Positions 11,715-23,310 of a DNA stretch of 64,000 nucleotides are shown here, in pieces. The stretch is taken from NCBI GenBank assembly GCA_006386115.1, contig VFIW01000081.1, positions 124,001 through 188,000 on the forward strand, written 5' to 3'. Source of the DNA: Globisporangium splendens (taxonomy: Eukaryota; Oomycota; Peronosporomycetes; Pythiales; Pythiaceae). The translations under genes and the position numbers were made by a program. A model generated the notes under the pieces. That model worked only from the letters and a program-made list of their open reading frames with translations, searched no databases and had not been told where the DNA came from. Each line of letters opens with the position of its first letter. Within the stretch, counting starts at the first letter, position 1.

Positions 11715-13136
11715 ATGCCATCCACAGAGACGCAAATGGCAATGACAAAGGTAAAGTCGACGCCGGAGCTCAAGGTTGCGACGTGCGCGGCGCCGACCAA
11801 CATCGCGACGGTCAAGTACTGGGGAAAAGCCTCCGAGGCGCTCAACACGCCCACCAACTCGTCCGTGAGCGTGACGCTGCACCAGGACCAGCTGCGCACC
11901 AAGACGACGGTGGCGAGCGCGCCGTCGTTCCGCATCACGCGACTCTGGCTCAATGGCAAAGAGCAGCCGATCAACAAGCGTGCCGCGACCGTGATCCGCG
12001 AGATGAAGCTCGCGGCCAAACACCCGCAGCAGTGGGAGCACGCGCACCTGCACATCGTGTCGGAGAACTCGTTCCCGACGGCTGCGGGACTCGCGTCCTC
12101 GGCGGCCGGGTACGCGTGTCTCGTGGCCGCACTCGCTGAGCTTTTCGAGGTCGACGAGCAGTTCCCCGGCCACCTGTCGACGATCGCGCGCCAGGGATCT
12201 GGCAGCGCGTGTCGCAGTCTCTATGGCGGCTTTGTACGCTGGGAGAAAGGTGGAGAGCACGATGATGGACGCGACTCGCGAGCGGTTCAAGTTGCCGACG
12301 AACATCATTGGAAGGAGCTCTGCGCGATCATCTGCGTTGTGAACGACAACGAGAAAGACATGAGTAGCACGAGCGGCATGAAGACCAGCAAGGATACGAG
12401 CGCGTTGCTGCAGTTCCGCGTTGAACATGGTACGTTTGCTGCTGTTTAAGTGCATCGTCCATGCATTGCCTTATTATAACGCCTGACTGTTATGCTAGTT
12501 GTCGACGATCGCCTGGCCGCGATGGAGCGCGCGTACTTGACCAAGGATTTCGCGAGCTTCGGCAAACTCACGATGCAGGACAGCAACCAGTTCCACGCGA
12601 CGTGCCTCGACACGCATCCGCCGATTTTCTACCTGAACGACATCTCGCGCAAGATCATTCACCTGGTGCACGCGTACAATTCGCATGCAGGCAAAGTGCA
12701 GGCCGCGTACACGTTTGATGCTGGTCCGAATGCCGTCATCTTCCTGGAAGAGCAGCACGTGCAGGAGGTCATGTCGCTCTTGCTCCAGTGCTTCCCCTCG
12801 TCCTCGTCGCCGATTGAGATCAAGTCGTCGATTCCTGTGGATCGCAAGGCGTCCACCTCGGTGTCATCCATGAAGCTCCCAGCGCCAACGCAGGGTGGGA
12901 TCAAAATGTTTTACGTGTCGCGCGTAGGCGGCGGCACATGCGTGCTCGGGTCAAATGAGGCGCTCGTGGACTTGGAGTCTGGCGAACCGCTGCTTCCGTC
13001 TCCATCGAGTCACCAAAAGGAGCGCTCGGGTTGCTTTTGGTCGCACCAGATCCAAGAAAATGCGTGGTTCCCCTACATTGTCGGTGCTGTAGCAGTGGGT
13101 TCTGTTGCTGTGGCTGCGATGACAGCGCGACGGTAA
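11715..13136 (+). CDS. MVD: Mevalonate diphosphate decarboxylase with C-terminal membrane segment (two exons)
   Basis: This GHMP-family enzyme makes isopentenyl diphosphate from mevalonate diphosphate with ATP, the last step of the mevalonate pathway. Exons are 11715-12429 and 12499-13136, joined across a 69-bp phase-1 intron (GTACGT...TGCTAG), giving 450 residues. Family hallmarks are APTNIATVKYWGK near the N-terminus, SVTLHQDQL, the ATP-binding loop PTAAGLASSAAG, GSGSACRSLYGGF, the NDNEKDMSST segment, and TMQDSNQFHATCLDT...IFYLNDIS. The start at 11715 fits the family; an in-frame ATG at 11607 would add 36 residues. The enzyme normally ends soon after the GG.K.(F/Y)YVS strand. Here ~60 residues follow, ending in a hydrophobic stretch of about 17-20 residues (PYIVGAVAVGSVAVAAM) and then TARR, as in a tail-anchored membrane protein. 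Confidence 0.93.
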
Positions 13137-13294
13137 AAGAATATGACAAGGCATGCAAAGGCGTCTGGAGCATTAAAGACATACACATAAAACAAATAAA
13201 CATCATCTGGAGGCTTGCTTTGTTTACAAGTTGTGGCCTTGGGGGATATGACGCTAAAACTAAGATGTGCAGGTACGTGAGCATGCATTTCTTT

Positions 13295-13909
13295 CTATTC
13301 CTGTAGGCGTTGCTGCACGAGCGCGACGAGTTCTTCGTCGGAAAGCGCTGTGGATTTCGCCCACGGCGGCGGTGCAAGCTGCATGCGCTGCATGCTCGCC
13401 ATGACGTTCTCACGTGTCGCTGCATCCCATGATCCTAATGTCGGAGCTGGAGCAACTGCACCCTCAGGATGAGAGCTGCCTGTCGAATCGGTATTGCTGT
13501 CATCCTCTTCCTCTTCTTCGTCGCTTGCATCACCAAGCAACTGGTAATACTCGCCACCATCACTGCTTGTAGGCGACGCCGCAGGCAGCAGCGCATACTC
13601 CTCCGGAGCATTCGCATGATCTCCTCCACCGCCCTCTCCGATTTCTTCTGCCTCGCTTGAATTCTTTCCCAAGGCATGCTGGGTTGTGCTGCTGTTGTCA
13701 TCATTTGACGCACTGGCGGATTGCGCAACGACAGCCGCGTACTCAGCCTCGAGCCTCGCGAGCGGGTCGAAATTCGCGAGGAAGCGCTCCACCATGGCCT
13801 CGCCCAGATCTACTAGAGGCGGCTTGTATGACTGATGCGCGTTATCGTATTCGTCCGCGGCATCCGCAGCGCGCGCATTCGCACTCAACCTCACCTCGGT
13901 GGCATCCAT
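13295..13909 (-). CDS. MEA1-like protein
   Basis: A single-exon 204-residue acidic protein. The middle has a (D/E)-rich run (DASDEEEEEDD) just after EYYQLLG. The C-terminus (about 160-204) reads VMASMQRMQLAPPPWAKS followed by LSDEELVALVQQRLQ. This pattern (a YxPL-type motif, acidic tract, then V..(T/S)M....L..P.WA.......W/E..V...L) resembles the male-enhanced antigen 1 (MEA1) family, whose molecular function is not established. The rest is low complexity. The gene converges on MVD, with 158 bp between the stop codons. The call rests on my recollection of the family pattern and needs a profile search. Confidence 0.6.
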   Translation of the reverse strand: MDATEVRLSANARAADAADEYDNAHQSYKPPLVDLGEAMVERFLANFDPLARLEAEYAAVVAQSASASNDDNSSTTQHALGKNSSEAEEIGEGGGGDHANAPEEYALLPAASPTSSDGGEYYQLLGDASDEEEEEDDSNTDSTGSSHPEGAVAPAPTLGSWDAATRENVMASMQRMQLAPPPWAKSTALSDEELVALVQQRLQE

Positions 13910-14934
13910 ACTCGTGGCTTTTGGGAAAACAGGGATGACAGAGGATCCCTATCGCTAGATGGCAGTGTGCGACTTTTCCTAAGAGACAATCAGATAGCAA
14001 TTTTCAGGTTGCAAGAAAATAGAAATTGAGTAATGATAGTACACACCAACAGTTGTTCTTCGAGACATTGAAACAAATTTGGGTGAAGCAGTTAGCAACT
14101 CCATCAGACTGTAGGTGCAATCATCAAAAGTTGCTGATGGCATGAGGGCTGTCAGTTCAAAACAGCACTTGCGTTTTCCAAACAAACAACGTCAGTCGTA
14201 TCGAAGAGGAAGCGAAGGCAGCACTTGAGTCGAAGTGCATTGCGTCTGCCGATACACAGCGAGCAGCTAGCCAACAGAAAGATCCTAACAAGTTCCTTAC
14301 AAGCAAGACAGACTGCAACAATCTCAACAACTTTCTCCGTATTGCTTGTTCCATCATGGAGAAAACAAGGTGTTGGTTACACTCCAAAACTAGAAGAGCG
14401 AGATGTCGAGATAAAGGACCGTGATTGTGGACTCTTTCTATCTTTGCGTGTCTCCACCACTTTTGATCAGCACGTACGACCAACTGTAGTTCTTGCGCAC
14501 GCTCGTGAGAAAGACAAACACACACACACAATCTTGCCAACGATAAAAGAACAAGAGCGAACTTGAACAACAAACGCACGAACGAACATGCCGAACGAGA
14601 AGATGTGTCTGCAAATGTTCCACCCTTTTGACCCCCGAAACAACTGTGGCGTGCACGGTTTGCACTGTCGGCGTCTCCTGTAATAAATGCAAGTGTCACA
14701 TCTGGAACTCGAAAATGACGAGTCAACAATCAGCAGCCCAACTTTTTTTTTATCTGGGCAAAAAGTCCATTTCGGATGCTGAGAACGTTGAAGTCGCTGT
14801 GTTTTGTTTACTTGACGTCATGACACGTCTCCTCGTTAAATAACATCTTGGTGACCTCCATAGTGAAAGCCACCATCACCACCAACACACACACACACAC
14901 ACACACACACCTACTACACTAATGACTGACTAGC
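13910..14934. other. Intergenic region with CA microsatellites
   Basis: About 1 kb without a supportable gene. A (CA)n tract of about 30 bp lies at 14884-14911 directly after the end of the first kinase gene, and a shorter one near 14518-14530. A 190-codon frame on the minus strand (14157-14729) shows no domain and partly reads through the CA tract, so I do not call it. Confidence 0.45.
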
Positions 14935-15768
14935 TCACGCGCGCTGCATGCCCGCATGGAAGAGCACGTCGTCGATCGTGTACCGCTTCGCAGGGCTCAC
15001 CTGCAGCAGACCCGTGAGCAGGTCGATCGTCTGCGGCGACACGCTCGCGGTCATCCCCCACGCCTCGAAGATCTTCTCCACGCCAAAGGTCTGGAGCGCG
15101 CGGAACGCTTGTTCCTGGACGGACGCCCTCGGTGTCAACGGCGACCCCGTGATCATGATGAACAGCATGATGCCGAGCGACCACATGTCGGCCGCCGCGG
15201 GGTCGTACGCCTGCTCCGCGACCACCTCGGGCGCCATGTAGTATGCCTTGCCAACTTTCTCGGTGCACACGCGATTGACTTGTGTGCTGACCCCAAAGTC
15301 GCAGATCTTGGCCACGCCGTCGCGCACGAGCACGTTCTCGAGCGAGAGGTCGCGATGTGCGATCCCGTTCGCGTGCAGGAACTGCACGCCATCGACGACT
15401 TGGCGGAAACAATGCAGCGCGAGCCGTTCCGGAAAGCGCGTATCGGGCGCCGACTGCAGCAACTCGAGTAAATCTCCGCCATCGCAGTACTCCATCACCA
15501 TAAACCACGAGCCGTTCTCGATGAACTCGCGCTTGCACTGCAGGATGTGGTCGTGGCAGCCGAGCTGCATGAGGTTGCTGGTCACGCGGCGCTCGTCCCA
15601 CGGGTTGTCCATGTGGCAGTTGACCGCGAGCGCGCGGCGCGCGACGCTCAGCGACACCTGCTTGACCGCGACGAGCTCGTTCTTCTGGCGCGCGTCCTCG
15701 CAGAGCCACACGCTCCCGTACAGCGCGTCGCCGATCTTCTCCTGGATGCGGTACTGCTGGTGCAACAT
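14935..15768 (-). CDS. Divergent protein kinase, HRDLSLEN family (copy 1)
   Basis: A 277-residue protein that is almost only a protein kinase domain. The start is the ATG at 15768 (MLHQQYRIQEKIG), matching where the paralogs start; an upstream in-frame ATG at 15882 is possible but the added residues are not conserved. The Gly-rich loop is GDALYGSV (GxGxxG with the second Gly replaced by Ala). The VAVK lysine, HRD and DFG (CDFGVS) motifs, the APE motif (YMAPEVV) and DMWSLG are all present. The catalytic loop reads HRDLSLEN, with Ser where Ser/Thr kinases usually have Lys, but Asp and Asn are kept. An activity is therefore plausible and substrates are unknown. It is the first of four minus-strand paralogs in the next 26 kb. 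A conserved DNPWDERR motif in the N-lobe is a family signature. Confidence 0.85.
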   Translation of the reverse strand: MLHQQYRIQEKIGDALYGSVWLCEDARQKNELVAVKQVSLSVARRALAVNCHMDNPWDERRVTSNLMQLGCHDHILQCKREFIENGSWFMVMEYCDGGDLLELLQSAPDTRFPERLALHCFRQVVDGVQFLHANGIAHRDLSLENVLVRDGVAKICDFGVSTQVNRVCTEKVGKAYYMAPEVVAEQAYDPAAADMWSLGIMLFIMITGSPLTPRASVQEQAFRALQTFGVEKIFEAWGMTASVSPQTIDLLTGLLQVSPAKRYTIDDVLFHAGMQRA

Positions 15769-18700
15769 GATTTTTGGATTATCGGATAATAGCGATTTTG
15801 GTGTTGGAAACCAAACTCGGGGTTTGTGGACTGAGTGACTTGCTCGCGTCGGCGCAAATCGGATAATGAAAGCACAGAACACACAAGCCAGCGAGAGGAG
15901 AGTGGGTCATTGCCTAGAGGTTGCACCCATGCAAGTGGGAAAGGGTGACTTGTAATGCCATGGCACGAAGGGAAGACACCTAACAGCATTTCGAATTTGA
16001 AACAGAAGAAAGGTATTTTGGGGCCAGCAAGATGGACTGTAGAATTGCGTTCCCCGTACAAAGCGACAGTTGGCAGCAATCAATCAGTATCTGAAAGGAC
16101 CTGATCAAATGTATATTTTCGATTTCCTGACAAACAACCAAATATCGAACAAAAGGGGAGTGTTTGTGTGAGGGCTGACATGAAATGAAACCCGAGCCCT
16201 CCACGTCCGCACAAGAAACGTCTGCAAAATCGAACAATAAAAAGCAACAGTCCCAGGAATCCAAATTTGAATGCACACACACACACAAAAAAGAACCGAC
16301 TGATGCTCGAAAAGATCTCCGACACACAGGCAAGGCAGATGTGGTGCAAATTAAGGGACCAAATACACAAAAATGCCATTGCATGCAAACCAAACGAACA
16401 GCTTGCATGAGCGCGAGCCACTTGCGTTTTTTTCGCAAGTGCAGTCGACTGCTAAGCCATGGACATATACTTTCTGCGATTTCAGTTGGAGTGGGGCTTA
16501 CACTTGCCGAGAAACGCAAACACTGCGACCCTTCGGTTGTGTATCCCAGGAGCAGCAGCACTTTTCATCTAGAAATGTGAGATCCTGTCTAAGACTAGTG
16601 TTTAGAACTTTTGGGGAAAAAACAGAGGCTAATTTTATGAGCCTGGCCACTGTGGAGCGCAGTAGTCGTCCCCAGCTCTGATGGCGCTTGCGTGCGCAAC
16701 TTGGGATACGTTGTGAATCAAGAACAACAGTGCCGCATGACTCTAGTTGTCGGCGGCGAGAGTGTGACGCTACCGGCAAGTTTCGTTTCCTCCTGTTCAC
16801 TGAATAGAGCAAACGCATCGTTGCGCAGATTGTGAGTGAGTTTTGCGTTTGAGTGAGGCAGACTCGGCTACCACTGGTGATGTTCAATTCAAAGCGCTCT
16901 GTGTAGCGCCATTTTCCAGTCAAACTCCACGGGCTCAATGGTCGAATAACAAGAGATTCAGAATACTGGAAGCCAACTTCCCATCTTCGACAATCTCTAT
17001 CTGCTGGTGTGTGTTTAGCTAGCTGACAAAACTACAAACTGAGCCTGTCTTGTGTGCACTGTCTGGGCTTGAAGTCGCATCCACTCAATCTATATAACGT
17101 GATCTCATCAGCGATGACTCGACGTATGCGAACACTACAAGGTTCGTTTAGTTCTGCAGAAGTGTGGACACGTTGGGATTCTGGACTAGCCCCTCTTCTT
17201 GTTTTGCAGCATTAATCGGGCATTTGGTGGATATGGCGATTCTATGGAAGCTAGCGTGACCACGAACGCGATGCAACCTCGTTTGCTGTTGTCGAAGTGA
17301 GAGTGCGTTCGCCCATTGCAACACCAAGGTGGCGTTGGTTTGTCCCTCAATAGGAGGTTTTAGCGCGGTGGCACCAGTTTAGTACCAGAAAGATTTTGGG
17401 ACAACAGGTCTCTTTCCCACACACTCCTTCGCCAACAGCACAAAAATAAACGCTCCAGGATTTTCTTCGGATCGGGCACAAGTGATGAAATCATCGTCTC
17501 GACAAATAGAGCTCCTCTCGCAACCTCTCATCGTAGCCTGATCACTTCAGCTGCCATGACAGCCGACCACAAGCCAGCACAACGAATGCCTCGAAACACT
17601 GAAGTCAGCACACACACACCACGCGTGTGTGATGAGCTGATACGCGCGAGTGTCGAGATGGGCTTTTGCACATGAGCCGGATGTGGCATGAGTATGTGAG
17701 CCCAGATCTTCTTACAAAACCACGATTAAACGCTCTCGACTGGCTTCTTTATTTCGACAAGTCGGACAAAATAGCCACTGTTGTGTTTGCTGGATTCTCT
17801 TTCTGCAATGACGGTAATGCGAGCAGCGGATTGCGAAGTCTTTACACGAGTGCATAACTTCTTGCTTCTGTTTTTACAGGCGTCCAGCAAACGTTAGTAG
17901 CTCTCTGCTCATGAGTGTGACTTATGGGTAGAAAGCGATTGTTTAGTGGCAGAGGTGGCAGAAAGATGCATGCAATTCGTTGTTCATCATGAGCTCGGTT
18001 TTGAATGCTGATGTGCGAACCCCAGTTCGTCGGTTGCGAATGCAAAAGTTACGCCCGAACTTGTGAAGAACGATTGCACCTCCTTAATTGTTCAACAACA
18101 GAGATGAAACCCTAGAGGAGCGCCTACCCATCGCAAGAGCAAGATGAGAGAAAACGATTCCAAATGTCCCCGTTGCCCTGAATCCTGCCTTCAATAGCAT
18201 AAATCTTGCCCGAGCCACTAGATTCTTTTCTTTTTAAAGTCAAGCACGTTACTGCAAATGATGGAAAAGATCTCGTTCGTGAGGGTGGAAATGCGCTTGG
18301 TCGGACCAGATCGAACTTTAGCAGGGTCAAAAACAGCCAATGCGTTCACGAGAGACCACTTGAGTAGTGTTCGGGAAACCGAACGAACCGTGAGATCTTT
18401 CCCTCTGAAGCTCTTAGTTGAACAGATCTCAACATGGATGAATTTCCAGTAAATCAATTGGTGGATCGAAAACCGCCTCGGCTCGGACTATTTCTTTATT
18501 GCTCTCAAGAAATTTTGGGAGCTGCATAAAACAGCTACGGGATCCCTTCATTGCTATATGGTAATGGACGCGAATGAGACATTGCAGAGAGACTGCAACT
18601 CCCTCTCTTTTGGATCGTATCCAGTCAAATGTGGCTTGCTTTTGTACAATGTTGAAGTTGGCATTTTGCGTGAGAAGAGAAAGTACATTTTGCACAACTC

Positions 18701-20708
18701 ATCGTATCTCTATCCGCTTCTTAATGGTGTCACAACACGCCTTGATCCCAACTGTGCTTGAACACAAATCTCATGCGCATTTGGAACAATAAATGCAAAG
18801 CGGTCACGACCGTCATGCCCGACACATGAATAGCCGCCCTTCTTCTGCCAGGTGATCGTCGCATCCTACATGACCAGCCCCTTCTTCTTCTACTTTTTTT
18901 GATGCCTTCACGTGTGATTTCGAAACCTACTGTTGCGCTTGCTCTCACTCCGACGTGCTGTCTGGTCCATTTGATCTTCTGATGGTGCTGTGCACATCTC
19001 AAACCTCATTAGAGGTGCGCTGATGCAGTATGGATGTTGGGATGCGCTTTTCACCCGGATGCTGGTGTGGGATGTATGGAATGCGCACAAGACCCTCGGC
19101 CAACAACAGAGCCATGATCAGACGCCTACCGCATTTGCCGAGCTGCTCTATACGGCGAACCACATGCAAGTGCGCAAGATCGCTCCAGATATGAGAGTTG
19201 ACGAAATGCGACCTTTGCATCAACTCGTGAGTTTTAGTCGCGCGGAACCTTCACATTAGTGCTCACATCTTAATTTCTTTTTTGCAGGTGACTAGCAAAC
19301 GTTAACACACCCTGAGAAACAGCGGGAGTACATAAATCACAAGTCGTGCGGTCGAGTGGGAGAGAGAGGACCCTGTCTATTTCAACAAAGTTCGCGCAAT
19401 TCGTCACTGGTAAATTGTCTGCCACACATGCACCCAGCAGCAATTTGCGGCCGAGGAGCTCTGCCTGCTGGATGCATTGATGGTAGGACACAGCGAGCGA
19501 ACGCAGTTCGCGTCCAGTGTGTTGCTACCAAGCTCGGGTGTCACAATTTATCCACACAAACATCATCGCTGGGTTTCGATGTTGTACCCGAACATTTTTT
19601 TAAAGCTGTGTGACACGGTGGCCACTTGACGCGGACGTCGGATGGTGGGTTAGCGCACTGCGCTGCAGCAACAAATTACATTGTTGCGGTGTGGTTAAAA
19701 CGCAAAGAAACCATGAAGGAGTAGGTTGTGTCTGAGGACACAAGATCTCATTCATGAGGAACGCTACTCCCTTTGGACATCACAGCTTACAAGTTGCTTG
19801 ATGCACATCGACGGCAATTTGGTGCAGAAAACCAGCAGACCCAAAAGGACTGACCTTGTCTATCAATGGGTGACGAGCCTTGAGCGTCTAATTAGATCAG
19901 GTGACACTTTGCACATGTGTCTGTCACCAATACCGTGCAAAAACAAGCCATTGTGCAGAGATTGGCTTGTCTTTGCACGATGTTGAAGTTCACTTGGCAC
20001 TTTTCGTGAGTGGGAGAAAAAAAAGTACTTTGTTCATTTACGAGACTTGCACCCATTCAAGCAAGCCATATCCACCACAGTGCGCATCTAGAATAATGAA
20101 GGGGACACGATCGCCCAAGCAGGAACATTTCGCATTCGGTTGATGACCGAGCTTCGCGCACCGTCTTGCTTGAACAGCAGCTGCCTCTTTGCACAGAGAC
20201 AGTGAGTTCAAAGATGTGTGGTTTTGGCCGTTCGATCGCCTCATCGCGCTTCAATTAATCTCGATCATGGACCGAACACTGTATCCACGCGCCGTCTGCT
20301 AAAACAAAAAAACAGGATACAGCTTTTCATGTCCCACACGACTTGCACAGTCGAGATCTGACGACAAAAAGCCTCCACAGCCATTCATTTCTATTCACAT
20401 CGGACAGACGAAGATGGCCAGAATCCAATGGTCATCGCGCCGTGAATCTGGTCTTGTCTTGCAAACTCCTCGAAACTGATCTCAAATTCACAATATGTGC
20501 TGTGTGGTATTCTTCTACTCTCGCAGGGTGTCATGAGAAATCACAAGCATCTTTTTAGCACAAAATTGCTGGTCAATTGTTATTTGGTACTGATAATTTG
20601 GTTTCATTTACTATTAAATACGACGCACTACATTCTCACAGCTTCTGCATTTATGCGTTGCCTGTCGTAGCATTCACCGTGCTACTCGATCGCCATAAGA
20701 AACCTCTA
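15769..20708. other. Gene-poor accessory region between kinase copies 1 and 2
   Basis: Nearly 5 kb without a supportable intact gene. Only short frames occur, and composition is less GC-rich than in the housekeeping genes. CA repeats lie near 16273-16288 and 17611-17620. Two weakly similar segments, described separately, suggest an old local duplication. Intron-like acceptor tracts (TTTTTACAG near 17873, TTTTTTGCAG near 19283) suggest remnants of decayed genes. Confidence 0.4.
17840..20110. repeat. Possible old tandem duplication (about 17.84-18.80 and 19.25-20.11 kb)
   Basis: By eye, the stretch starting near 17865 (polypyrimidine-AG, then CCAGCAAACGTTAG) resembles that at 19275 (polypyrimidine-AG, then CTAGCAAACGTTAA). 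About 780 and 700 bp further on, TGTTGAAGTTGGCATTTTGC (near 18648) resembles TGTTGAAGTTCACTTGGCAC (near 19980), both followed by GTGAG..GAGA.AAAGTAC. The order and spacing agree. Identity elsewhere is low and I could not align the whole stretch. Confidence 0.35.
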
Positions 20709-21563
20709 TTACTGCCGCTCTATGGCCGGGTGCGCCAACACATCGTCGATCGTCAGGCGCTTCGCTGGGTTCACCTGCAGCAGTCCTTCCAAGAGATCGA
20801 CGACACGAGGCGAGATCCCAGAGTCCAGCTCCCATACCTCGAGAATCTTCTGCACACCAAAAGTTTGCAGCGCCTGGAACGCTTTCTCGTGCGCCGACGC
20901 ACTCGGCGTCAGCGGAGAGCCCGTGAGCATGATGAAGAGCATGACCCCGAGCGACCACATGTCGGCTGCCGCGGGGTCGTAGTCATCCTCCAGCGCGATG
21001 ACTTCAGGTGCCATGTAGTACGCCTTGCCGACGCAGTCGCTGCACATGCGGTCGCTCTCGGTGCTGAGTCCAAAGTCGCAGAGTTTCGGGATGTCGTTAT
21101 GCAGCAGCACGTTCTCAAGCGACAGATCACGATGCGCGATCCCGTTTGCGTGCAGGAACCGCACACCCTCCGCGATCGAAGCGAACAGATTCATGGCGTG
21201 CGTTTCAGGGAAATGGGCGTCGGGAGACTGATGCAGCAACTCCAACATGTCGCCGCTGTTGCAGTATTCCATGACCACGAACCACGATTCGTGCTCGAGA
21301 AACTCGTGGTGGAACGCCAGAATGTTGTCATGACCTCCTAATCGCGTCAGCTTGGCGGTGATGCGGCGCTCATCCCACGGGTTGTCCATGTGTCGGTTGA
21401 GCGTGAGTGCGCGGTGCGCTTTCTGCATAGAGACCTGTTTGATCGCGACCAGTGTGTCGTTGTCAAGAGTGTCTTCGCACAGCCAGACTGCGCCGTACAG
21501 AGCGGTGCCCAACTTCTGGCGGACACGGTAGCGCTGCTTCAGTAGGGTGTCACTGCTCGCCAT
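20709..21563 (-). CDS. Divergent protein kinase, HRDLSLEN family (copy 2)
   Basis: A single-exon kinase domain of 284 residues, starting at the ATG at 21563 (MASSDTLLKQRY). An in-frame upstream extension to 21683 is not conserved with the paralogs. The Gly-rich loop is GTALYGAV, the lysine motif VAIK, the catalytic loop HRDLSLENVLL, then CDFGLS, YMAPEVI and DMWSLG. The DNPWDERR N-lobe signature of the family is present. The Lys of the catalytic loop is again Ser. The protein has no extra domain, signal peptide or membrane segment. It shares orientation and length with copies 1, 3 and 4, so dispersed tandem duplication is likely. Confidence 0.86.
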   Translation of the reverse strand: MASSDTLLKQRYRVRQKLGTALYGAVWLCEDTLDNDTLVAIKQVSMQKAHRALTLNRHMDNPWDERRITAKLTRLGGHDNILAFHHEFLEHESWFVVMEYCNSGDMLELLHQSPDAHFPETHAMNLFASIAEGVRFLHANGIAHRDLSLENVLLHNDIPKLCDFGLSTESDRMCSDCVGKAYYMAPEVIALEDDYDPAAADMWSLGVMLFIMLTGSPLTPSASAHEKAFQALQTFGVQKILEVWELDSGISPRVVDLLEGLLQVNPAKRLTIDDVLAHPAIERQ

Positions 21564-22207
21564 GGTAAAGCTTAGTTGCTGGACTTGCGTTCCACGAAAC
21601 GAATTGGAGAATGAGAGAGCCGAGGACCCCCAAAGCAGGACCACTCCGCTTCCTGCGAAATGCGATGCGAAGCAAACGAACAAACGTTACCTCAAGAGCG
21701 AGAAGGTGGAAAACGTGAATTTATTCGAAGGATGAGATCGTGAAGTCGCACGTTAGCTCCGTTGACGGCGCCTCCACGTCGCATTCATTTGCAAGAGTTT
21801 TGGAACTTTAGATAAGGTGAACCCTTGTCCTTTTTGCGCTTTTGCATTGTGTGTCTGGGTTGAGTGGACAAGAAAACCCAATCGATTTCACGCGACCGAG
21901 CCCTAACGACCGCTGTCTTTCCATGGAAATCTCAACAGCGCAACCAGTTTCAGTTGCGAAAGGGTCCATCTACCACGCTAAGAACAACGAAAACGGATAT
22001 TTCCGACCACGCGTCAATGTTTGCCTTCTACTGTCAGCTTTTGGGATTACAATAGTTTAGTTTCTGAGTGAGGCATTTCATGTTCTGTCTGTTGTAAATT
22101 GTGCGAAGCTGTTCTCAAACAAATCAGTGATCTTACTTTTCTAAATCGAACATTGAAATAGAATAAGCAGTCCAATTAGCTTCTTCAGAGCCTGTCTGGA
22201 TACATTC
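21564..22207. other. Intergenic region upstream of kinase copy 2
   Basis: I see no supported gene. The first ~200 bp is probably the 5' region of kinase copy 2. The right half runs into a LINE RNase H remnant. Confidence 0.35.
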
Positions 22208-22615
22208 ACCAGAAGAAGCAGCAAGCACCGCACAATATCCGAAGACTGTTTATTTGAGTGCAGAGAGGCTGATTGGTGCGAACACAGCGCACTGAACGGT
22301 GGCCTGGCATACAGCGCACACTACCTGCAGCATCAGGAAATACGCCAGACGAATTTGCAGCCACCAGCAGTTCGGGTAAATCAAACCATCGCCAACGTTG
22401 CGTGGACCTCCTGGAATTACACAAAACGAGAACAAAATAAAATGGCCGATCTTCTCGCCAACGTGGCTATGAGCTCCAAGACTGCGAAGACACTCACTGA
22501 CGAATCGCAGGGAAATGATCAAGTTCTTGTGTCCCAAGTCGCAGCTCTACTCGACGATGATATCGGTGCCACACCGTCAACATTAGAAACACCTCACTGT
22601 CAGCAGTGTCAATGA
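22208..22615 (+). pseudogene. RNase H fragment of a LINE-type retrotransposon (copy A)
   Basis: An open stretch ending at 22615 reads through sequence resembling the second half of a LINE-encoded RNase H: a glutamate-containing segment (CEHSALNGGLAYSA, compare AEY.AL..GL), then W.....K.EQNKMADLLANVAM, which matches the usual R.FN.MAD.LAN.AMD end of these domains. A similar motif (FNKMADSAANLAMD) occurs in the LINE remnant near 39.9 kb. No start codon or upstream reverse transcriptase is visible, so it is a truncated fragment of a related but distinct element. The ~150 bp after the stop may be its 3' UTR. Confidence 0.5.
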
Positions 22616-23310
22616 GACTCAGGAGTTCTTCAACTGTATGTAGATCATAAGTCAAATAGAATCACTTTCTCTCTACAGAGAGGCTGCTCCATAGAGAACC
22701 GATGAGAGTACAATCGATCAGTCTATCCACTGACACAGTAGTGCCGATTAGACTCATTAAACTGAGTTTATCGATAAAAGCAAAGTGCATTAAATTAGTT
22801 GGAATGGATTTAGAATGCCAGACATTTTAAGTGCTCGCTCAAAGATCGTGATTGGCGGAATTCCAGGCTACTTCTGTTTTATTGGACAGCATGGCTTAGG
22901 CAGAGATGTGAGTGGATATGTCTGTAATGTGTGGTCAGCACCAGAGTCAGTGATCCCATGTTTGCTGAAGAAGCACCACTGCCATGCAGCCCAATCGCTT
23001 TGGACAGGGTACTGTGAGAGAATGGTGCCAATAAAATAGAATGGACTGCAGCCTCGGTTTGAGTTGACCTCATCATGTGATGAGATTCATGATTTCTGTG
23101 GTAGTGAATTGTATGCGACAGATTTAGGATATCTGGTTCGCTTTCGACGCAACACAATGTACCTCACTAAAAACCAAGAGAGCAGCCTCGATAGGTGGCA
23201 GCGCAAAAACACGCAGCAACACGGAATCTAGAAGCTGCGATCGGAGGCTACGATGATGGGGTGAACCTCCTGACGTTTCTTTTGCCAAATGAAAAGAACG
23301 AGTTGAACTT
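22616..23310. other. Unassigned repeat-like sequence
   Basis: I cannot assign a gene. The region lies between two LINE remnants and probably consists of transposon 3' sequence and debris. Confidence 0.3.

Noticed and set aside
14157..14729. 190-codon minus-strand frame
   Set aside because: It has no conserved motif and its cysteine-rich part is produced by a CA/GT repeat.
20577..21392. 254-codon plus-strand frame opposite kinase copy 2
   Set aside because: Antisense shadow of the kinase domain; similar shadows occur opposite the other kinase copies.
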